In this document: positions 10,717-22,524 of the stretch, in pieces
Position numbering within the stretch: the stretch's first letter is position 1
Layout of the letters: every line of letters begins with the position of its first letter
DNA from: Moniliophthora roreri
Lineage: Eukaryota; Basidiomycota; Agaricomycetes; Agaricales; Marasmiaceae
Direction of reading: 5' to 3'
DNA length: 64,000 bases
Assembly (NCBI GenBank): GCA_001466705.2
Contig: LATX02000202.1
Coordinates: 310,001 to 374,000 of the forward strand
The notes under the pieces: model-generated
Seen by the model: only the letters and a program-made list of their open reading frames with translations
Told to the model about the DNA's origin: nothing
Database searches by the model: none
Position numbers and translations under genes: made by a program

Positions 10717-13700
10717 CTAGATATCACCTACCGTCAATGTAGGCAGAGTACCGGTCTGAGTTGGTACTATTGGGAGACTCCGACTCGTGGTGATGGGAGG
10801 TGGTATGGCACTAGCATTAGCACCAGTTGCATGACTTTCAATGGGATAATATGTTCTCAAAAAGTGCCTGGTGAAAGGGGCATGAAACTTACTCGTGACT
10901 CGACTTCCTGCTCGCAAGAGTGCTATCCAGGAGGCGCATGAGATTGCCTCGCCTGAATGCTGATGATGAATAGAGAGAGCAGAAGTGGTGCTGAAGATAC
11001 CATGAGTCATAAATACGAGCCTGTGCTGACGGTCACGATATTACCTTTGTTAAAGTATTGACGTCTGGGCGCGTTTCAGGATTCTCCCAACATAGCTGCA
11101 AGAACCCTTGTAACCTCACGGAATAAAAGCTAGGGTTCTTTCGCACTAGCACCCAGGAAACCGCACCCAGTGACCAAACGTCAGCCTTGAAAGGATCATA
11201 GTGCCCACTGCAGTGGAGTTAGTATTGAGCAAATAAGACTGAGTGAAAATATCATCTCACAAGGAACCTGCCGTTTCTGGGGCCTGAGACGGTGAGCAGC
11301 ACGGTAAATTGAGAAATAAAAAATAAACTTACCTGCCAGTACTCGCGTGAGTCTATTCCTGATACTGGTAACGTCAAGGCGGTTGCAACCGCAGCCTTTT
11401 TTGACCCAGAAAAGCTACCTGTGAAGGAAAAAAAAAAGGTAAATGTACGTGAATATAATCAAGTTATTAAATAAAGTACCAAGTTTCAGTACTCCGTCGC
11501 TATTGAGCCAGAGGCTCTCTGGCCTTATGTTGCAGTGGGCAATGTCGTGAGATCGCAAAAATACCATAGCACGAAGTAGCTGTATATGTTCGGTATTCAG
11601 CAAATCCCGCAGTCGGAAAATTCGACTCACGTCCTTGATCAATGTTGCAATCAGGACCTCTCCTATAAGCAAATGCTTCTCGATGAATTCAACGACATCT
11701 GACAACCGGTATGTCATCAGTTCCCTTCGCACCCATAGGCAGTCTTCTGAAGAATCGACGTATAGTGCATCGATCCGTTGGATATTGGAATGGGAGATCC
11801 CTTCCAGTACTCTTAGCTCATTCCGCAGCTGCTCCAGCATACCAGACCAAGACGGCGTGACTGGAATGCATTTAATTGCTACCAGTTTCTGTTTTGCCAC
11901 TCGTGAAGAGAGACGAAGTCGACTATTGCTCTCCATGTTGACTCTGGCAGAAAACACAGCACCGCTAGCATCTTCCGTGATCATTTGCAAGTCGTAATAG
12001 TGATCGCGTGGATTGTCGACAGGATCTATAAATTCATCCAGTGGCTGAACGACTTTTGATAGCCATCCTCGGTAATCCTGTGGCTCCTCCCGTGCTGGCT
12101 GGCTTGAATATGAAGGCAGTTCTGGTCTACTTTGGATAGCTTGTCTATTGTCAGATGCTGCCCGAGTGCGTGCCCTCTCGTCATCCGGTCTAGATACCAT
12201 TGACCCTTCAGGGTTTGGTGTGGGAGCAGTCTGCGCGTCTGGGTCTACTTTCTGATCTGACTGCCAGCGTTGGAGATTGCCTGATCCCGGCTCCTCTGTG
12301 CCGATTTCACCGTATGCTGGGGGAGGATCCTCGGAAGGGTTTGGAGACACGAGCCCAAAGGATGCGCCCGATTCGGGTGTATGCCCGGGAGTAGACGTTG
12401 GAAGAGAGATGCCTCTCTCATCGTCTCCCGTGTGTGAGGTAGCAGTCATATCAACCCAAGGCAGTGAGCCCGAAGCCTGGATGCTCGTCTTCTCTTGATA
12501 GAAACGATAATCCTCAAAGCTAGGGCCGCTGTCGAAAGGTGACACGGGACTCTCTTCTTCCTCAGACACTAAATCCCATTGGGGCAGGAACATTTGATCA
12601 ACGTCAATATCATTGGCCTGCCTGGACGCTAGTAACTGCTCCAGAAATACATGGATCACAGCGGCCGACGGGCGATGAGCTGGATTGGTATGCCAGCATC
12701 GTTCAATGACATCCCAAATATTGTCTGGACACCAGCCGTCAACTGGCCTCTCTGGTCTTTTCCCGCTGAGGACGAGAAGCATGACCTGAGGGTCCAAGAG
12801 GTTGGGAAAGGGCGCCTTGCCTGTGATGATCTTCCGATCCGAGTTATGTCAGTCAAAACACAAAACAATAAAAATTTCAGCCTCACCTCCAAAACCGTGC
12901 AGCCATAGGCATACATATCTCGAGATGACTTGCTTGATCCTTTGAAATGTGGCGATTCATCACCGGTCTTGAATAGTTCTGGAGCCATCCAGCGAAAAGA
13001 ACCCTTGGGACCTCCGGTAGTAGTTGAAGAAAAGAGTTGTTCGGATTCGCTGGTCATTGCTGCTAGACCAAAGTCTGCAAGGCGACAACACAAGTCATTG
13101 TCAACGAGAATATTAGCCTGAGTGCCTTTATTCAGTACGAGAGAGATGTTTCGTAGGGCATGAATTATCTTACACCTTTGATATCTCCGTGAACAATTGC
13201 TGGGACATGGGAGTGAAGGTAAGCAAGGCCCGCTGCAATGTCGTAAATCTGATAGTTTACGATCAACATGACCCCAAATTATCGAGCCGGAAGAAGACGA
13301 ACCGCGCTGAGTCTGTCGTGTTCAGGATTTTTCTTCAGATAAGAGATAATGTTTTCGTTTGAATACCATGGTGAAATTAAGCAAAATCCGGGAGAGAAGA
13401 GAGCAGTATTGACGCCGAAAAGCGGAACAATGTTAGCGTGGTTCAGTTGAGTCCATAGTAATGCTTCTTCACAGAATTTCTATTTAGGGTGAGATCGCAT
13501 GTTCGGAGACTATCTCTGAAAACTCACCTTGAGGACTTTCTGCCTTTGAAAGCTATCTCCAAGGATGTGCATCCTCAATACCTTCAAACACACATGTTCC
13601 CCAGCCATTTTCCCTTTCCAAATATCCTGAATAAAGACTGAATGAGAAATGCTACGGCACATCACAACGAATACCACACCGAGAAACCTCCTCCGCAAAT

Positions 13701-14092
13701 TGGATGATCGCCTTGTCGCACGACGTTTTTCACGAACAAGGAGGGTGGTAGGATATGATGTTTCTTCACCAATTTTTGCATGCATTTGACGCACAGTTTT
13801 CGATATTTAGCACCTTCTGCCGTTTGCGCTTCCTACACATAAGTCAGTTTCAATAGTTCGGGCGTCTCATAAAACAACAGCGTACCGTTTGCAGAAGTTG
13901 GACGACAATGGGTATCTGACTCGCGTCTAACAAGAGTAAAACTCGAAGAGGGTCCTTGTTTGCCAGAATTACGCGGAGATCGCCAATATCCTTGATTTCT
14001 TGACGGACTGCTTCTGGATTGGGCAACTCCTTCCCATTCCTAGAGACATAGTGCACTATGGAATGAAAGCGAGCCCGGATATTGAAGCTCAT
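10717..14092 (-). CDS. Tandem kinase-pseudokinase protein
   Basis: A multi-exon gene starts at ATG 14092. Exon 1 (14092-13886) is a helical leader. The next exons lead to a glycine-rich loop (ICGGGFS then DIWKG), the VCLKVLRM lysine, HGDIKG catalytic loop (about 13180), ADFGLAA (about 13070), MAPE and DMYAYG. Kinase 1 therefore keeps its key residues, with HGD instead of HRD. A proline/serine-rich linker follows. Then comes a second kinase fold with VAIKCIP, but the catalytic loop reads HCNIRPES and the DFG position reads LGT; APET and DVWSLG are recognisable after further introns. The second domain is thus a likely pseudokinase that could regulate the first. The 3' end, with introns from about 11450 to 10717, is uncertain. 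Confidence 0.75.
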
Positions 14093-15183
14093 TGCAGGGA
14101 CGAAGAAGCTGACAGGGGAAGGAAGACAATAATGGGTCCCATAATTGTCATCCTTATTTATCAATTAACAGCATTCGTCCCTGTGGGAACTGGCGGGAGT
14201 TGTGTGGAGAAAACCGAGTGCACAGCTCAGCTGAACCGTAACGCCAAGGCTACCGAAGGCCGCGGGTAGCAAGAATGCTGTATAGAGAACTGGCAGCCCG
14301 CGTACGTTACCCGGTCACTGGCTGAGGTTTCACTGAGCTATATCTTCTCTAGTTCTTAGACCTCAGACCTTAATCCAGAGGTTAGGACCTTCACTGAGGA
14401 GAAGGGAACGTTCAACATCGATACCATGAATTACATCCTGTGACGCCCGACCCCAAGTGAGTAGACATTCGCGCACTGCCAGTGAGATTACCATCTTGAG
14501 TGTCGGGTATCTCAGTTCTATTATTAGGTCCGTCCCAGAAATAAATCGTGAAGGTATCAACCTGTATAAAGATGATCAGGCCAATATAATTAGTACTTAT
14601 CAGAGGGTGTTGTCAGGAAGCAGTGAGCTCACATAGATCATGATGGTGAGAACTAACGCTAAGGATGACTCCGGCCGACGCCGACGCAATTTTCTTCCTG
14701 CCGTCATCATCAACACTCACTTGACCCCAGTACTCGGTTCTTATCCCGCCCTCCCTACTGGATAACCAGCTACTGTCTTCGTGTCAGAGGTCGTTCGAGC
14801 TAGTCTCTCAGATGAAGACAGAGAGAACTGGGGGATAGTTTGGGCAGATTTTCGTCAAATAAGAGTTTTAGAGGTGCGCACGTATCATGGTTCTTCACCT
14901 TCAAATCTAAGTCTTCGTTTTAGCGTCTCTTTTGCAAGGAGTATACCTCATTCGAATGTTTTGGACACCCTGTAGCCTTATAACGGCCTAGCAGAACTCC
15001 CCCGCCCTTCAAATTAACCATGTCGTGTTCGGGACTTCCGCTGTCGTTGTACCTTTCTAAGGGCAATGCGGGCAGGAACAGAGCTCACCTCCCGACCCTA
15101 CCCCCGAATGCTGAATGAGACTTCTAAATACCAAGGTGTGTATCTATACAAGTATTGCGTTCTACGGTGCCCTTAACGCGAGT
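14093..15183. other. Intergenic, no gene seen
   Basis: This contains the upstream region of the kinase gene and the 3' flank of the dead DUF6699 copy. Only short frames without recognisable products occur. Confidence 0.35.
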
Positions 15184-16012
15184 TCAACAGTGAAAATGAT
15201 TCCAAACGACCATTATCTCCCAAACGTCACCACCCAAACCACCCTTCTGTACCATCACCAGTATCCTGTTACCTCGCAGGTACCGAAGGCTCGTAACTTT
15301 TCCGTCTTCCAACCCCATACTAGCGGCGAGATACATCACTCGCAGGACATCTGCCGTCGCTACACCTCTACCGTCCGACTGGTGTACCGTGATATACCAC
15401 GGCAGCAACGGATGAGAACCATAGCCATCGAGGGCAAAGCGCGCTGCGTCACCATCTGCACTAGAGCCTGCTACCGTCGTCAATCCCTCGGAAGACCCCG
15501 ACAAATGCCACTTTCCATGCAGTACTTTGGAACCATACTGCAACACCGGATGCAGCACAGCTCCTTTCCCTGTCCAATATTGGGTTGGCAACGGCACGCA
15601 GCCTCAGATTAGCGCTGGTGGATGATGTGGGCTGGATCTGTTGAGTTGCTGTTGAGCGAGTACTCAAGTACCTGCCAAATAAGGAAATCCAGCTGGCATC
15701 GTCGACGGTGTGTAGGATGATGGCGAGGGCATTTGGATGCTGGGAAACATATCCAAGCGATGTTGGATATGGTCTCATTTTAGTCGATGTGACCGCCGCG
15801 TTTGATTCGTGTCGTTCTGGCGGTCTGCTAGTTGGTTCGGATTCCTGGCTGTGGAAAGCTGGGTCGTTTGCGAGTTTGCTGCTAGGCACGATGGTGATGA
15901 GGAGAAGGGTTGAAAGTTGTTTGGAGTCGTTTTTGGGGCTTATCTTGACGAATTCTGCACTGTCGTCAGCACCATTTCCGTCTTTCTCAACCCTAGACAT
16001 ATCCGCCACGGT
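15184..16012 (-). pseudogene. DUF6699 copy 3, inactivated
   Basis: The 3' two thirds align with the intact copies: PLPTQYW, LHPVLQYGS, LPWYITVHQSDG, VATADVL and GGLGGDVWE. Two in-frame stops interrupt the N-terminal half: TGA at 15664-15666, and TGA at 15604-15606 where other copies have an arginine codon between HPPAL(I/L) and the CV motif. An open stretch upstream (ATG at about 16001, starting MSRVEKDGNGADD) matches the 81-codon stretch upstream of copy 2. The promoter module is also shared, so this is a segmental duplicate of the 8-kb locus that has died. Confidence 0.8.
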
Positions 16013-16162
16013 TGACTGCTGCCTACTATTGGAAGTGGTACCGCTGCACGAGGAGACCAGGAAGAAACACCGCTCTATCACAGATGGTGAGAGAAGGATG
16101 AATGGGCTCTTGAATGCTCAGTGAACCCTTTTCAACTCTACCGATTCCCCGGCCTGGATATC

Positions 16163-16200
16163 GTGCACGGACCAGTTATGGTCTGTCGTGCTAGGATTGC
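16163..16200 (-). promoter_or_regulatory. Conserved upstream module of DUF6699 copy 3
   Basis: GTGCACGGACCA (16163-16174) is followed about 20 bp later by GGATTGCC, a slightly mutated inverted CCAAT box. It matches the modules at 8770 and 35903. Confidence 0.5.
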
Positions 16201-17107
16201 CTATTGCTATACCAATCTATTGATTTCCTATCTGGACAAGCAGCGTGTAGGGTAGTCACGCAACAGAGGCAGACGGGTCAATGGTTCGTTGTATTGAAGG
16301 TAAGTCTTGATTTTCTGAGGAATCAGTGCCTTGGATGCTGACTGCTTATCCTCAGATACTGCTCACGACGGTCACCTTCTGGCAACCTGGACGTTTGTGC
16401 CCTTCTTCACCTGTCACGCTACGGATGCTGCCCACTTCCCCATTCCCGTTGTCTGTGACGCTAGTTGCAATTCCGTCTCCTCATACGTCTAGCGCGCCCC
16501 AGACTATACTCAGTGGTCTACGAAATCGGCCAGGAAGATGGTCTTTTTACTGCAGTTGGCACATCGCTATCGTGGCTGCTATAGGAAGATTGTGCTCAAG
16601 AGTTATCGAACTCTTTTAGAGTCCAAAAGAGCTGTTGCTTGGCCCGCCTGTCTCAACGATACTCGTTCCCGTGATTGGAACAGGCTGACCGCGACATGAA
16701 CAGCACGAGTGTATCACCCGATGCCGTTTTTAGCATCATTGACTGTCAGAATATCAGCACTGCTCCGAAAGTCGTACGACATTTGTTGACCTTCGCTGGT
16801 GCACCTTTCCATATTAGGCAATTCTGCTAGGATTTTTCTCGAAGGTTCTTGACGACTTTCGAAGTTTCTCGGTGATGTTTCGGAAGACGACGCCGAAGGC
16901 CACGGCGAACATTCTACATTTGATTCAGGGAGGAACGATGAGTTTTAGCAGCCGATGAAGATACTTGAGACGGTATGTTGCCCCCGTCGTCGTTAACGGA
17001 CATTCTATTGATCCTACTTTCTACGCTACAGCTATCTGGAGTCCGAGAAGTAATAATACACGTTCCATGACGACCGACCTGCGTAAATACATATCCGATA
17101 ATGTCCT
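16201..17107. other. No gene recognised
   Basis: Open stretches near 16350-16680 on the plus strand contain no domain I recognise and are interrupted by stops. Confidence 0.3.
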
Positions 17108-17704
17108 TCACAAGACACACAACTCCCAAATATCACCTCCCAGCTCGCACCTCCTTAACCCCACAAACTTCGGCCGGCTCCCCAACAAATCTAATCGTCT
17201 TCCGCCAGCACTCAGTGGTGTCTGTAGCGCCTCACAAACGGCATAAAGAACATCGAATACGGTCACACTCTCTTCATTGACCGATGATCGATGTACTGTC
17301 ACCGGCCACGGCAACTGTGGGTGTACGACCGCTAGCGAAGGAAGCGCCGGATTCGTTGCACTCTCCAGGAGATACTTTATTGTTGGATGTGCTCGGAGCA
17401 TCTTCTCGAGACTATCCGGAGACATATCCCATTCGAACGACGGAGCCTCCCTTGGATCCAGTATTGGATGCAGCTCGACTATCGTGCCATCATCGACTTG
17501 CGATGGAAGTGGCACGCATGCTAGAGGTCGTCTAATAATGGGTGGTGTCAGCAAAGGAGCGCGGGACAGGGTGTTTCCCGATATGGACGTGGGCTGAGGG
17601 CGTTGCAATTCAAGGCTTGTTGTCGCCGTACACGTCAGTGCGGGTGATTGGGGGTCGATTAGTAGTGTTTGGTGTGATAAAAAGCTACGCCTTGGCTCTG
17701 TCAT
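17108..17704 (-). CDS. DUF6699 protein, copy 4 (198 aa)
   Basis: An uninterrupted 198-codon frame. The first 65 residues are Ser/Thr/Pro-rich. Then follow ACVPLPSQ, a LHPILD block, FEWDMSPDSLEKM (the WD motif), LPWPVTVHRSS, VTVFDVLYAV, and KFVGLRRCELGGDIWEL at the end. The order and spacing match the other DUF6699 copies and no lesion is seen. It has diverged from the 8, 15 and 35-kb subgroup and lacks their GTGCACGGACCA upstream module. Function unknown. Confidence 0.8.
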   Translation of the reverse strand: MTEPRRSFLSHQTLLIDPQSPALTCTATTSLELQRPQPTSISGNTLSRAPLLTPPIIRRPLACVPLPSQVDDGTIVELHPILDPREAPSFEWDMSPDSLEKMLRAHPTIKYLLESATNPALPSLAVVHPQLPWPVTVHRSSVNEESVTVFDVLYAVCEALQTPLSAGGRRLDLLGSRPKFVGLRRCELGGDIWELCVL

Positions 17705-18215
17705 GACCAGGGAGAGTGTCTGCTCGTGGAGACGAGATGCGTGGTGTAGGTTATCGTTGAAGTTGTGGATGGTTTCGAAATGAATAGTGTTCGGATGTTG
17801 GCTGGTATATCGTAATTCGATGGTACACGCTCGAGTTACACTGTCAATATTGTCCTACACTTGAAGTGAACTGTACTTACTGCCAACGTGTTCGTATGCG
17901 GAGTAGTCTTTAATGGTATTGGGAAGCCTGCGGAGTTGAGGAAATTTTCCCCTAGCGTCGACCCTGGGCACAGCAATCCGGGGGCAGCAGTGATAGGTCG
18001 GGTGATGATGAGGGAGAAGGAGGAAACATGCAAAATGGTCAAAGCTCTATCGTCCCATTTTGTGCATCACGTTATTATACTCGTGATGTACATATAGTTA
18101 GTGTTGGGATGTCAATCAAAAGGCATAGCAATCCTATCAAACCACCGCGAGTAAAAGACAAAATAGAGCGCAGAGTTGAGAGTCATGGGAGTGTGGTGGT
18201 ACAGCTAGTGAGTCC
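17705..18215. other. Intergenic, no gene seen
   Basis: Upstream region of DUF6699 copy 4. No coding sequence or repeat recognised. Confidence 0.35.
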
Positions 18216-19625
18216 TTACAAACACAGGAATACACATGCTTCTCTACCTTGACTTATCCTTTGATCAGGCATTGAAATCATTGCTTCAGAATGTCCTCGC
18301 AAACCGACTCCGACTCTAAGCTCTAACCCCTCGCTAGCCTCATCTAAATATTTACTTGAAAGGCGAGCCGGCCGATGGTCTTTGAGATATTTCATAAGGT
18401 CAGCTTGTTCTATTTCCCCCGGATGACTTGACAAACGATGCTAGGAAGGTCGTAAGTCATCATACATAGCAGTTCACCTGCAGAAGAAACTTACTTTCGC
18501 CAAACGACCAATGTCCGGATGACCGACCGGATTTGCAAGACACCGCTGCACAAACTTGTAAAGCACCGTCGAGCAGGACCCGGAATCCAGCGCAGGGCAT
18601 GAATAACGGAGAGTAGATGGACCCGAGTCTCTGGAAGGAGGTTCACCTTGTATTAACGCCCAAGTGACTGCACCAAGCGACCACATGTCGGCTTTGAATG
18701 TGTTATAGGGATTGAGACTAAAACAGGTAATCATAAGACGACGGAATCGGGTGTTTTTAGGGCTATAAGCTCACTAAGGGTACGCTGTTTCCGGGGCCTG
18801 TATCAATGAATAAGACAGTGAAATGCACGCCACATACCTATGCGAACCTGCCAGTAGTCTCGAAATCCTGTCGTAGGGGACGGTACAGAGGTTTCAATCA
18901 TGACTATAGAGTCAACAAAGCCGCCTTAAAGTCACATACAGTATGTGAGCTGAAGCTGATCAAAACTGTCATACAAACGACATACCGAGCTTCAGTATTC
19001 TATCGTAGTTCAGCCACATGCTCTCCGCTCTGATGTTTCTGTAGGCCACTTTGCGGTTCCGCAAGAACTGCAAGGCTTGAATGATCTGTGGGGAATAGGG
19101 AAGTAGTCTTGATAGTATAGGAAATCGACTCGCGTCAGTGATTAATCTCACGATTATCTGTTCCTCCAATGCCCAGCCCGTCTTCTATTGTAAAAGGTGT
19201 TTCTCACCGAGAATCCTCCTCCACGCACTGGGTAGCCGCCCTGTCGCGTAACATTATTCATGAATGAAGAGGGCGGAAGAATATTATGTTTCTTCACGAT
19301 CTTGCGTGGACACCTGATTCAAAGCTTTCAATATTTCCGATCAACGGTAATTTGTGTTTCCTGTTAGGTCGTCATGTCGAATGTTGTATGGGAATAAAAT
19401 AGAACATACTATTTGCAGGAATTGTGTCACAGTAGGAATCTGGCTATTATCGAGCGAGAATAAGACTTGAAGGGCATCTTCACACACCAGGATTGTACGG
19501 AGAACTCTAATGTCCTTGACGTTTTTGCCGCCGGCTGCTCCTTCAGCGACAAGATCCCTCCTGCTATTTGAGACGTAGCGCCGTGTGACACGGGGGAGGT
19601 GTCAAGGGCGAAATCGAACCTTCAT
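18216..19625 (-). pseudogene. Deletion derivative of the tandem kinase gene
   Basis: The first exon (VLRTILVCEDALQVLFSLDN, then SQIPTVTQFLQ) and the second exon (KKHNILPPS, GGGFS) match those of the gene at 10717-14092. The second exon contains two in-frame TGA codons (19328-19330 and 19319-19321). Directly after the GGGFS exon the sequence jumps to the second, pseudokinase domain: RLITDASRFPILSRLL, YRNIRAESMWLN, then APETAYP, DMWSLGAVTW and a C-lobe. The whole first kinase domain, the linker and the N-lobe of the second are missing. Shared intron positions show descent from a kinase-pseudokinase ancestor. Confidence 0.8.
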
Positions 19626-20239
19626 ATATAAATATTGCTTCAACACCATTTCCCGTGTTCTGTAACAGCATTCATACAGATGGCGGTGTCTAGGGAGAAC
19701 ACAGGGACGACTGTTGGATAATGTATAACAATGCACAGCCCATATCAACGCACTGAGTGTTTGAGTATGAGAGTTTGAGGTGAGGTAGCGCTTAGGGCAG
19801 TACTCCTATGCTTTTGGTGAGGCCACAGCATAATGATCTTAACTACCGCAGTGAGGGCTTAGATCCGGGATGTCCGAGCCTTGATCTTAGTACCAAGGGA
19901 CGGTGGGGGAGTCCTCGACTCATTCGATGGAATGAAAGATCTATAGGACGTAATTTAACCAAAAAAGAAATCGTTGGGTACCCGTACATACTTTTGGAGT
20001 TCCAAAATGATCGATTAAGTTGCTTTCAATCAAAGTAGAATTCGTTATTTATCTGAATTGAAGAGCAAGGGAAATAGCACTTGTGGCAGTTGCTTGAATG
20101 GTGAAAAGCCTGCGTGAAAAGAGGGGAAATATTGTGCGAGGAGGATGGTATCGGAGAAAGAGTAATTGCAACACCCGTCGTCGGAGCCGGCGGCAGTTTG
20201 GTTTACCACGGTCACGAATGCTCTCAGCACTTCACGCCC

Positions 20240-21215
20240 AACGAGACGTTAGTGGACGTTATCAGACACTATCGGACGCTATTCGACAAATCCGCGGAAA
20301 TCTGACACGCACCTGACGTTTTCTGACGTCCATCCGATTAACCTCGCTTGATAGCTTCTTCCCCGGCTACCAACTTGGAGCATAACTAAATGAGACTTTA
20401 GAAAAGAACGTGGCTCGAGATGGACTTAGAAAAAAACTTGTGCCTTGCAGTCTGTCCTGTATCCTGAATTTCCCCACGCTCACTTCTTTCTTTCGAACCA
20501 CCACCATCCCAACTTCTCGGCTCCCTCCTAGTCCACTCTTTCTCCCCATCTGTATTGCTCTTTCTCCTTCTCAAGATGAAACTCGATAATTCAAGATACG
20601 ACGGAGGGAATACTGACATAGACCAGAGTGAAATATGGTACAGGCGAGGTACGTGTATTATTTACTTGTCGTTTTTGTGAAACTAAAGATCTTTCGACGC
20701 GTCAGGCACCTTGGAGAAGACCTGGACGACGGCTCCAAACCACCTTCAGTATACGGCTATATCTTGTGAGTCGACCCTAGAGCACTATTATCCTTACACT
20801 AAACATTCTATGTGCCGCAGCTCGCCGTGTTGTTAGAGCGACCCTCCTCGTTCATAGCAGAAGGCTGAAGACTGCTGGGGTTGGGCAGAGGGTTAGGGCA
20901 GAGGGTATTGGTCACTCGTGTGGGCACAGTCGGGGTTTGAGATAGACAAGATCTTTCGGTACGTAAGTTGTACTCAGTAGCACCTATAATGTATTCTAGT
21001 ACCTTATCAATATATACCTAATTATCAGACGCTATCAGACACGACCAGACGAAAACCGATGCCTAATAGAGCCTTTCGAAGGCTACCTAAGAAACGTCTA
21101 ATAATATCAGATAGCGTCAGATAACGTCCGAAGGTTAAGGACACTATCGGACATCATCTGACGCTATCAGACAAAGTTGGGCGTTGTCTGATAACGTCGA
21201 ATAATGTCTGATAAA
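20240..21215. mobile_element. Repeat-flanked segment, possible non-autonomous DNA element
   Basis: Both borders carry arrays of an approximately 10-11-bp motif of the type GAC-R-YTATCRGAC (variants GACGTTATCA, GACACTATCG). They are mainly direct at 20240-20337 and inverted at about 20990-21215. Such inverted subterminal arrays are typical transposase-binding regions. I could not define exact termini or a target-site duplication, so the class is open. It encloses the small reading frame at 20576-20945. Confidence 0.5.
20576..20945 (+). CDS. Small intron-containing ORF inside the repeat-flanked segment (85 aa)
   Basis: Three exons (20576-20648, 20706-20765, 20821-20945) join in frame across two introns with GTACGT and GTGAGT donors and CAG acceptors, giving 85 residues to a TAG. 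The first exon reads MKLDNSRYDGGNTDID. I recognise no family. The regular splice signals and the preserved phase at both introns suggest a transcribed, perhaps captured, gene fragment rather than chance. Confidence 0.35.
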
Positions 21216-21661
21216 ACCTCACTGGGCTTCACGACTTCCTCATTGTTGAACGTTGAACGTTGAACGCTCGCAACTATATAACCGTATCCAACGTCTATTG
21301 AGGGCTACCTGTTCGCGACGGTGAAGCCAGCAAACCCTCAAAAATAGAAACAGTGTTCTGGCTGACCATATCAATGGCTTTTGAGGCACGTTTTGTTTTA
21401 TCTTAAGCAGTGTAACTAGGCCGCTGAGACCCCCGGAAATTTAGAATATTTCTCCACCGTCGCACCTCGCACCTAGTCAAGAAAGGAAGCCCTCCGTCAA
21501 CCCACCTCCAGTGCATGAAATCATTCTCGGCAATTGCGAATAATTCTTTCAGTGAATTGAAGGCTACGCTCCAGCTGTTTGGCTGTCCGTTTACGAACAC
21601 TCAGTTCTTTCGCCACAAGGTGTATTTCGCGCACCGATTTTCTTGAGTAGTACATATCGAC

Positions 21662-22307
21662 TAGGGCTGGACGCCGTACCCGTATATACGGTGGCGACGG
21701 TTACGGCTGTACGGCTATCGTATCCGTACCGTTGACCAAAAATTTTGAGCTCTATACGGGACGGTGGACGGGACGGGTTCAACCCGTCCAAACCCGTACC
21801 GTACACGGCTGATACGGCCGTATATACGGAAAGCTCTGATTGGCGGAGAGCAGAGAAAGTGGAGAAGTAATGCTAGACCGAGTCGAGTGCGTGGACCACT
21901 TTGAAGCTTTGAGAGTCGGCTGACGGGAATCTCCAAGACCTCCTTGCACCCTTTCAGGCACTTCCGAGGTCACCGAACGGACCGGAATCACACTTTTCGA
22001 CTCGGAACCACATTATCAGCAACTCTTTTCCTCACAACAGGGCAAAGGGCACTTCCACAATTACCACTGGCTGCAAAGGCATTGTATACGGTGTGTTCCT
22101 ACTCATTGGTGCTGAAAATTCGTGTACTGAAGAAGAGGTGGAGGTAGACGACCGTACGTACGGCCGTAAACCAGTAAATACGTCCGTCTCCGTCTCCGAT
22201 AGGCCCCCTGCGAGCAATCCATACGGTACGGTGACGGCATACCGTACCCGTTTTTGACCGTCCATTTGTACGGTCGTATCCGTATACGGATACGGTGAAC
22301 AGCCCTA
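21662..22307. mobile_element. hAT-like MITE with perfect 8-bp target duplication
   Basis: The element begins TAGGGCTGGACG and ends in the reverse complement of TAGGGCTGTTCACCG. The 8-bp sequence ATATCGAC flanks it exactly on both sides (21654-21661 and 22308-22315). TAGGG-type ends with 8-bp duplications are characteristic of the hAT superfamily. The 646-bp body has no transposase. It is packed with CCGTA/TACGG words in both orientations within about 150 bp of each end, as expected for subterminal transposase sites. Confidence 0.92.
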
Positions 22308-22524
22308 ATATCGACGTCACGTCTCGACTCAATGATAAGGGGTGAACCATACGGGTCATACCCTGCCTCGTTGACTACATTATACACATCCCCAGTACAT
22401 TCCCCATGTATCTACCCGCGCAGCGCGCAGAACGTGGTTTAGCTCAGGAGCTATCTTCCCGGTGATATAGATCTTCGTCTTCAATCCCTATTCTGTCCTT
22501 TTGCTATGCAGTGGGTTTGACGCT

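Noticed and set aside
16326..16680. Open frames near 16.4 kb
   Set aside because: Interrupted by stops, no domain, and no splice model with consistent phase.
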